Shown here: piece after piece, positions 7,276-12,122 of the stretch
Layout of the letters: each line of letters opens with the position of its first letter
Numbering within the stretch: position 1 is the stretch's first letter
From: Reyranella sp.
Lineage (GTDB): Bacteria; Pseudomonadota; Alphaproteobacteria; Reyranellales; Reyranellaceae
DNA length: 12,122 bases
Reading direction: 5' to 3'
NCBI GenBank assembly: GCA_016780605.1
Contig: JADHLS010000068.1
Location: forward strand, 1-12,122
Translations under genes and position numbers: made by a program
Notes under the pieces: model-generated
Databases searched by the model: none
What the model was told of the DNA's origin: nothing
The model's input: only the letters and a program-made list of their open reading frames with translations

Positions 7276-8238
7276 ATGCTCCGCCGTCGCCTCGTGCTGG
7301 GCGCCGCCTTGGCGCCCTTCGCTGCCGCTCGCGCCGAATCATGGCCCGCCAAGCCAATCCGCGTCATCCTGCCCGGGCCGGTCGGCGGCCTGATCGATGT
7401 CGCCGGCCGCGCCATCGGCGATGCCATGCAGAAGGAGCTCGGCCAGCCATGGCTGATCGATCCGCGGCCGGGCGGCAATGGCATCGTGGCGGCGCAGATG
7501 TTCCTCGGCGCGCCGGCCGACGGCTACACGCTCTATCTCACCGTGTCCGGCCACGTCGCCCTGCCCTTCCTCATGAAGGTGCCGTTCGACGCCATGGCCG
7601 ACTTCAGGCCCATCGCCATGATCGGCGCCAGCACGGCGCTGCTTTGTGTGCCGCCGGAATCGCCAGCCAACACCGTCGCGGAGTTCGTGGCCTACGCCAG
7701 GGCCAACCCCGGCAAGCTCAACTATCTCAACTCGGGCAACGGCACCGGCACGCATCTGCTGCCCGAGCTGCTCAAGATCAAATATGGGCTCGACATCACA
7801 TCGATCAGCTACAAGGGCCTGCCGCCCGGCGTGCATGACCTGCTGGCAGGTCGGCTCGACCTCGCCATGGTGAGCACGACGCTGGTCATGCAGCACGTCA
7901 AGGCGGGCAGGTTGAAGGCGATCGCGCTGGTCGGCCCCAGGCGGCTCGCCGAGTTGCCCGACGTGGCCACCATGGCCGAGCAGGGTGCGGGCGATACCGA
8001 AGTGCGCTCCATGCTGCCGCTCTATGGCCAGCGCACCCTGCCCGACGCGATCCTCGATCGCATCAGCAAGGCGATGCTGGCCGCCCAGGCCGATCCGGAG
8101 ACGAAGCTGCGCCTGGCGGCGGCCTACATCGAGCCCATGCCCCTCAGCCCGGCCGAGACCGAGGCTACGCTCAAGGCCGAGCACGAGCGGCTGGGCAAGC
8201 TCATCCAGCAGCTTGGCATCAAGGCCGACGGCGCCTAG
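7276..8238 (+). CDS. Tripartite-tricarboxylate-transporter-type periplasmic binding protein (Bug/TctC family), orphan
   Basis: Exported solute-binding protein of 320 residues, the normal Bug length. The N-terminus MLRRRLVLGAALAPFAAARA, with cleavage likely after Ala20, is a signal peptide; its arginines could also serve Tat export, but the second arginine context is not a clean Tat motif. The mature part begins with the typical WPAKPIRVILPGPVGGLIDV and continues with RPGGNGIVAA, PADGYTLYL, FRPIAMIG, ANPGKLNYLNSGNGTGTHL, ISYKGLPPGVHDLLAGRLDLAM and RLAELPDVATMAEQG, all standard Bug blocks. It follows the dioxygenase by 7 nt and is surely co-transcribed with it. No TctA/TctB membrane genes are in the window. 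Bug proteins are often found without them and bind carboxylates or other small anions, so the ligand may be the dioxygenase substrate; that is inference. Confidence 0.93.
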   Translation: MLRRRLVLGAALAPFAAARAESWPAKPIRVILPGPVGGLIDVAGRAIGDAMQKELGQPWLIDPRPGGNGIVAAQMFLGAPADGYTLYLTVSGHVALPFLMKVPFDAMADFRPIAMIGASTALLCVPPESPANTVAEFVAYARANPGKLNYLNSGNGTGTHLLPELLKIKYGLDITSISYKGLPPGVHDLLAGRLDLAMVSTTLVMQHVKAGRLKAIALVGPRRLAELPDVATMAEQGAGDTEVRSMLPLYGQRTLPDAILDRISKAMLAAQADPETKLRLAAAYIEPMPLSPAETEATLKAEHERLGKLIQQLGIKADGA

Positions 8239-8278
8239 AGCTTGCCAAGGCGGGCGCCCGCCCCCACATCTTCGGGCG

Positions 8279-9142
8279 ATGAGCGCGCGCCAGTTCAGTC
8301 TCAGTCCGCATCGCAGCGTGATCGCCATTGGCGGTCCCGACCGTGTCGAGTTCCTGCAGGGCCTGATCTCCAACGACACGACCAAGGTGGCGTCCGGCCG
8401 GGCCATCTGGGCGGCGTTGCTGACCCCGCAGGGTCGGTTCCTCAACGACATGTTCGTGGCCGACGGCGGCCACGATACGCTCCTGCTCGAGACCGAGCGC
8501 GAGCGAGCCGCGGCACTCACCAAGAAGCTTTCGCTCTACAAGCTTCGCTCCAAGGTGACCGTCGAGGATCGCAGCGCGAGCCTCGAGGTCGCCGTCGCCT
8601 ACGGCCCCGACGCGGCCGCCGTCCTGCCGCTCGACGGCGCCGTCGCTTTCCCCGATCCGCGTCTTGGCGAGCTTGGCATCCGCGTCATCGCCCCGACGGG
8701 AACGGCCGCGGGCCTGCTGCAGGCCAAGGGCTTCTCGGCGGCCCCGCTGCAGTCCTACGACGAGCTGCGCCTGTCGCTCGGCGTCCCCGACGGTAGCCGC
8801 GACCTCGTCGTCGAGAAGGCGCTGTTGCTGGAGAACGGCTTCGACGAGCTGAACGGCGTCGACTGGCAGAAGGGCTGCTACATGGGCCAGGAGCTGACCG
8901 CCCGCACCAAGTACCGCGCCCTGATCCGCAAGCGGCTTTTTCCCGTTCGCATTGAAGGGGCATTGCCGGCGTCGGGGACCGCGATCTTCAAGGACGACCA
9001 GGAAGTGGGGGAACTACGCTCGGGAGCCGGCCAACGCGCACTCGCCCTGCTGCAAACCGAGGCCGCCCGCGGCAGCGACAAGCTCGTCGCTGACGGCGCC
9101 CAGGTGATCCCCGAAATCCCGGCCTGGATGCGCCTGTCGTAG
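8279..9142 (+). CDS. ygfZ: YgfZ/GcvT-like folate-binding protein (Fe-S cluster maintenance)
   Basis: Protein of 287 residues with the GcvT-like tetrahydrofolate-binding fold. The diagnostic YgfZ signature K-G-C-Y-x-G-Q-E is present as KGCYMGQE (198-205), followed by LTARTKYR. The N-terminus has SVIAIGGPDRVEFLQGLISND, the GcvT-type start. In E. coli YgfZ supports assembly or repair of some Fe-S enzymes such as MiaB; mitochondrial Iba57 is related. Short alphaproteobacterial versions of this size are usual. The ATG at 8279-8281 fits the family start; the ribosome site is weak. It lies 40 nt after the Bug gene on the same strand, so it may share that transcript, but as a housekeeping gene it likely also has its own promoter. 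Functional link to its neighbours is not evident. Confidence 0.92.
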   Translation: MSARQFSLSPHRSVIAIGGPDRVEFLQGLISNDTTKVASGRAIWAALLTPQGRFLNDMFVADGGHDTLLLETERERAAALTKKLSLYKLRSKVTVEDRSASLEVAVAYGPDAAAVLPLDGAVAFPDPRLGELGIRVIAPTGTAAGLLQAKGFSAAPLQSYDELRLSLGVPDGSRDLVVEKALLLENGFDELNGVDWQKGCYMGQELTARTKYRALIRKRLFPVRIEGALPASGTAIFKDDQEVGELRSGAGQRALALLQTEAARGSDKLVADGAQVIPEIPAWMRLS

Positions 9143-9200
9143 CAATTTCACTTTACATCGAGACCGCAACCGCGAGTAAGATCGGCATCGGGAGATATCG

Positions 9201-10202
9201 ATGCTGGAAATACTCGCGAACCGTGTGGCGACGTCGTTGGCGGTTCTGGTGCTGGGCGCATGTTTGGCTGTCCCGGCCTCGGCGCAGATTGGCGTGATCT
9301 CCACGACCGACGGCGGCCCGACGCGGCAGGACGGCAAGGTGCAGGTCGGCCAGCGGATCACAACCACTGCCGATGGACACGCTCATCTGATCTTCGTCGA
9401 TGGCTCGGCAGTGACGGTCGGTCCTGGCAGCACAGTGACGATCGACAACTATGCCTACGACGCAGCGAGCAAGAAGGGCGCGCTGACGCTCAACGTCGAG
9501 CAGGGCACCGTCCGTTTCGTCGGCGGCGCGATCAGCAAGACCAACGACGTCGAGATCAGGACGCCGTCCGGCAAGGTCGCGATCCGCGGCGGCATTGCGG
9601 CTGTTTCTGTGGGATCAGGCGAAACCAGGGCGAGCTTCCTTGCCGGCAACGCCATGCGCGTCACCGGTGCAGGCATCACCGAGACCGCGACCCGCGCGGG
9701 CTCGCAGATCAGCATTGCAGGTAATGGAGCGCCTTCTCGGCCGACGCTGCTGGCGTCAGGTCAACTCGGCGCCTTTCAGGCACTTGACCGGTCACCCACA
9801 TCGCGGTCGGTGGCAAAGCCTGCCGATCAGCGATTCTCGAGCTTCGCAGCGGACAATCCCGGTTCCCTGCTACCGCGAGTACCTGCGACTGCGGCAGCGA
9901 ATTACAACGCGGCCGTGCTCTCCCAGTTACCGATCCAGCAGACGCAGGTCACCCAGGCCATCCAACCACACGTGAGCCCGTCGCCGGCGCCGATTGCGGT
10001 CACTCCCGTGGCGTTACCAGCACCTCTTCCTGCCCCTCCGGCCTCTACGCCACCGACTGTTCCAGCCAAGGCGCCAGCTGTTCTGGCCAAGGTGCCGACG
10101 TCAACCTTCACGATTTCCGGTGTAACGATTACCGCGGCCACCGGCACAACGCTGTCCGGAACCCTGCCTCCAGGCACCAGCATCGTCAGCGTCGGTAGGT
10201 AG
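9201..10202 (+). CDS. Exported FecR-domain protein with proline-rich C-terminal tail
   Basis: Protein of 333 residues of unknown role. A signal peptide spans residues 1-28 with a signal peptidase I site at ASA|Q; Cys21 in VLGAC is a poor alternative lipobox. Residues about 30-140 form a FecR-like beta domain: VGQRITTTADGHAHLIFVDG, then VTVGPGSTVTIDNYAYD, LTLNVEQGTVRFVGG, and VEIRTPSGKVAIRGG. The middle (about 141-250) is low in recognisable features. A proline/alanine-rich stretch (about 257-300) leads to a short Thr/Gly-rich end, TFTISGVTITAATGTTLSG, finishing VSVGR. Unlike the anti-sigma FecR it has no N-terminal cytoplasmic part or central membrane helix, and no sigma factor or TonB receptor gene lies next to it, so sigma regulation is unlikely. 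The ATG at 9201 has GGAG 6 nt upstream. It follows the YgfZ-like gene by 58 nt. A periplasmic or surface structural role is a guess. Confidence 0.85.
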   Translation: MLEILANRVATSLAVLVLGACLAVPASAQIGVISTTDGGPTRQDGKVQVGQRITTTADGHAHLIFVDGSAVTVGPGSTVTIDNYAYDAASKKGALTLNVEQGTVRFVGGAISKTNDVEIRTPSGKVAIRGGIAAVSVGSGETRASFLAGNAMRVTGAGITETATRAGSQISIAGNGAPSRPTLLASGQLGAFQALDRSPTSRSVAKPADQRFSSFAADNPGSLLPRVPATAAANYNAAVLSQLPIQQTQVTQAIQPHVSPSPAPIAVTPVALPAPLPAPPASTPPTVPAKAPAVLAKVPTSTFTISGVTITAATGTTLSGTLPPGTSIVSVGR

Positions 10203-10281
10203 CAAACGCCGGTCGACTTGCGGTTCGGCCCCCTAGCCGTCCCGACCCGTCGGGCTTAAGGTCTGCGGCTTCCAGCGTCCG

Positions 10282-10287
10282 AGGAGG
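10282..10287 (+). promoter_or_regulatory. Shine-Dalgarno (AGGAGG) that fixes the GTG start of the GGT-like gene
   Basis: A perfect AGGAGG 8 nt before GTG 10296. This supports GTG as the true start of the gamma-glutamyltransferase-like gene, with no signal peptide. Confidence 0.8.
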
Positions 10288-10295
10288 CCGGCCCC

Positions 10296-12101
10296 GTGAA
10301 ACTCATCAATCCGAACCCGTTCACCACCCGTCCCGAGATCGTCGGCACCTTCGGCGTGGTCGCGTCCACGCACTGGATCGCCACCGCGGTCGGCATGGGC
10401 ATCCTTGAGCGCGGCGGCAATGCCTTCGACGCCGCTGTCGCCACCGCCTTCACCCTGCAGGTGGTCGAGCCGCATCTCAACGGCCCGGGCGGCGACGTGC
10501 CGCTGATCTTCCATGCCGTGAAGAAGGGCAAGACCGAGGTGATGTGCGGCCAGGGCGTGATGCCGGCCAAGGCCACCATCGCCCACTTCAAGGGCCTCGG
10601 CCTCGATCTCATTCCCGGCACCGGCCTGCTGCCCGCCGCCGTGCCCGGCACCTTCGATGCCTACATGCTGATGCTGCGCGACTACGGCACTATGTCGCTC
10701 GGCGAGGTGCTGGCGCCGGCCATCGGCTACTACATGAACGGCTACCCCCTGGTCGAACGCGCCTCGGCGACGATCGCCACGGTGCGGGAGAATTTCCGCG
10801 ACAACTGGCCGACCTCGGCCGCCGTCTACCTGCCGGGCAACAAGGTGCCGAAGCCCGCCGAGCTGTTCCGCAACCCGGCCGCCGGCAGCACCTATCTCCG
10901 CATCATCAAGGAAGCCGAGGCCGGCGGCGGCAGCCGCGAGGCGGTGCTCGAGCGCGCGCGCAAGGTCTGGAGCCAGGGCTTCGTCGCCGAGGCGATTGAC
11001 CGCTTCTACGCTCACGAGGAGCTGATGGATGTCTCGGGCCAGCGCAACAAGGGCCTGCTGCGCGGCGAGGACATGGCGAAGTGGCAGGCCACGGTCGAGG
11101 AGCCGGCGACCTACGATTACGGCCGCTACACGGTGTGCAAGGCAGGCCCATGGGCGCAGAGCCCGGTCACGCTTCAGCAGCTGGCGCTGCTGAAGGGCTT
11201 CAACCTCGACGGCGCAGACCCGACGAGCGCGGATTTCATCCATACCGTCGTCGAGGCGAGCAAGCTCGCCTTCGCCGACCGTGAGGCCTTCTACGGCGAT
11301 CCCAAGTTCGTCGACGTGCCGCTGCAGACGCTGCTGTCCGACGCCTACAATGCCGATCGGCGCAAGCTGATCGACCCGACCAGGGCCTCGCTCGAGCAGC
11401 GGCCGGGCAAGGTCGAGGGCTATGGCGGCGTCATCCGCCTGCGCAAGGCCGACGGTCAGCGCGCCGCGGTCGCGGCGAGCGGTGCCGGCGAGCCGACCGT
11501 GGGCCGCATGGGCCAGATGAGCGGCGACACGGTGCATTTCGACATCGTCGACAAGGACGGCAACATGGTCTCGGCGACGCCGTCGGGCGGCTGGCTGCAC
11601 GGCTCGCCGGTCGTGCCCGAGCTCGGCTTCCCGATCAGCACGCGCGGCCAGATCATGTGGCTCGAGGAAGGCCAGCCCTCGTCGCTGGCTCCGGGCAAGC
11701 GGCCGCGCACGACGCTGACGCCCACCCTCGCCCATCGCGACGGCGAGCCGTACATGGTCTGGGGCTCGCCCGGCGGCGACCAGCAGGAGCAGTGGATCAC
11801 CCAGATGTTCCTGCGCCATGTCCATTGCGGCATGAACCTGCAGGAGGCGATCGACGCGCCCGCCTGGCACAGCGAGCACTTCCCCTCCTCGTTCTGGCCA
11901 CGCACCGCCCGGCCGGGCGTGCTGGTGCTGGAAGGCCGCATCCCCAAGGAAACGGTCCAGGAATTGCGTAAGCGCGGCCATGAGGTCGAGATGAACGACG
12001 ACTGGTCCGAGGGCCGCCTGACCGCCGCCCGCCGGGAGGATCCCTGGCGCAAGGCCGCCGCCAACCCGCGCGGCATGCAGGGGTATGCGGCGGGGCGGTG
12101 A
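10296..12101 (+). CDS. Gamma-glutamyltransferase-family Ntn hydrolase, substrate probably not glutathione
   Basis: Protein of 601 residues with the full GGT fold, made as one chain that should cut itself before the catalytic threonine. The N-terminal block GILERGGNAFDAAVATAF (33-50) and VVEPHLNGPGGD belong to the large subunit. The nucleophile is Thr412 in GDTVHFDIVDKDGN, so the small subunit would be 412-601. The oxyanion/glycine loop GSPGG is at 490-494. Residues that hold the gamma-glutamyl group in E. coli GGT appear changed: the Arg of FREMAP is Gln86 in CGQGVMPAKAT, the NNQMDD block is replaced by ISTRGQ, and the two serines of PLSSMSP are threonines in PRTTLTP. No signal peptide is present, so it is probably cytoplasmic, unlike classical GGT. 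The start is GTG 10296 with a strong ribosome site. Likely an amidase or acylase of unknown substrate. Stop TGA at 12099-12101. Confidence 0.92.
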   Translation: MKLINPNPFTTRPEIVGTFGVVASTHWIATAVGMGILERGGNAFDAAVATAFTLQVVEPHLNGPGGDVPLIFHAVKKGKTEVMCGQGVMPAKATIAHFKGLGLDLIPGTGLLPAAVPGTFDAYMLMLRDYGTMSLGEVLAPAIGYYMNGYPLVERASATIATVRENFRDNWPTSAAVYLPGNKVPKPAELFRNPAAGSTYLRIIKEAEAGGGSREAVLERARKVWSQGFVAEAIDRFYAHEELMDVSGQRNKGLLRGEDMAKWQATVEEPATYDYGRYTVCKAGPWAQSPVTLQQLALLKGFNLDGADPTSADFIHTVVEASKLAFADREAFYGDPKFVDVPLQTLLSDAYNADRRKLIDPTRASLEQRPGKVEGYGGVIRLRKADGQRAAVAASGAGEPTVGRMGQMSGDTVHFDIVDKDGNMVSATPSGGWLHGSPVVPELGFPISTRGQIMWLEEGQPSSLAPGKRPRTTLTPTLAHRDGEPYMVWGSPGGDQQEQWITQMFLRHVHCGMNLQEAIDAPAWHSEHFPSSFWPRTARPGVLVLEGRIPKETVQELRKRGHEVEMNDDWSEGRLTAARREDPWRKAAANPRGMQGYAAGR

Positions 12102-12122
12102 TGATTCATTGCCGGGAGCGCG

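Noticed and set aside
9152..9182. Possible sigma70 promoter before the FecR-domain gene: TTTACA (9152-9157) and TAAGAT (9177-9182)
   Set aside because: The spacer is 19 nt and the -10 box matches only 4 of 6, so it is too weak to call as a feature, though a promoter in this 58-nt gap is plausible.
10241..10254. Short inverted repeat CCCGAC-CC-GTCGGG after the FecR-domain gene, possible terminator
   Set aside because: The stem is at most 5-6 bp with a tight loop, and no T-run follows (CTTAAG comes instead), so it does not qualify as an intrinsic terminator.
10233..11981. Long minus-strand open frame opposite the GGT-like gene (582 codons)
   Set aside because: Same reason: a mirror of GC-rich coding sequence, with no recognisable domain or good ribosome site.

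Overview
The window is a GC-rich, densely packed stretch of bacterial chromosome. It carries no RNA genes, insertion sequences, CRISPR arrays or phage genes that I can see. Gene content suggests an alphaproteobacterium of the rhizobial/Rhodospirillales/Reyranella kind: an omega-amino-acid:pyruvate transaminase, a fused CysN-CysC enzyme, an orphan Bug-type periplasmic binding protein, a YgfZ-like protein, and many GTG/TTG starts. That placement is inference; no marker gene is present.

Layout. On the minus strand at the left edge lie an AcuI/YhdH-type acryloyl-CoA reductase (573-1565) and, 45 nt downstream, the N-terminal part of an omega-amino-acid:pyruvate aminotransferase that runs out of the window (1-527). 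Diverging from them on the plus strand is a three-gene sulfur cassette: a PAPS-dependent sulfotransferase (about 1805-2797), cysD (2854-3756) and a cysN-cysC fusion (3756-5591). The last two together turn sulfate and ATP into APS and then PAPS, the sulfate donor of the first. The layout recalls nodH-nodPQ of rhizobia, but no Nod or glycan gene is in the window, so the acceptor that is sulfated is unknown.

The cassette ends in a 4-bp convergent overlap with an IclR-family regulator (minus, 5588-6334). The regulator diverges from a TauD/TfdA-type Fe(II)/2-oxoglutarate dioxygenase (6429-7268) followed 7 nt later by an orphan TctC/Bug-type binding protein (7276-8238). A perfect 17-bp palindrome (6346-6362) in the short divergent gap is a strong operator candidate, so this looks like a small substrate-inducible uptake and oxidation unit. 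Next come a YgfZ/GcvT-like protein (8279-9142), an exported FecR-domain protein with a proline-rich tail (9201-10202), and a gamma-glutamyltransferase-fold Ntn hydrolase (10296-12101). The last has the catalytic threonine but lacks the residues that hold the gamma-glutamyl group in classical GGT.

Most genes are ordinary metabolic genes. The most interesting points are the self-contained sulfation cassette with an unknown acceptor, the IclR palindrome with its dioxygenase/Bug pair, the GGT-like enzyme of probably different specificity, and the orphan FecR protein. I did not find a clear new defence or mobile system. All gaps between called genes are shorter than 300 bases; the largest is the divergent region 1566-1804.
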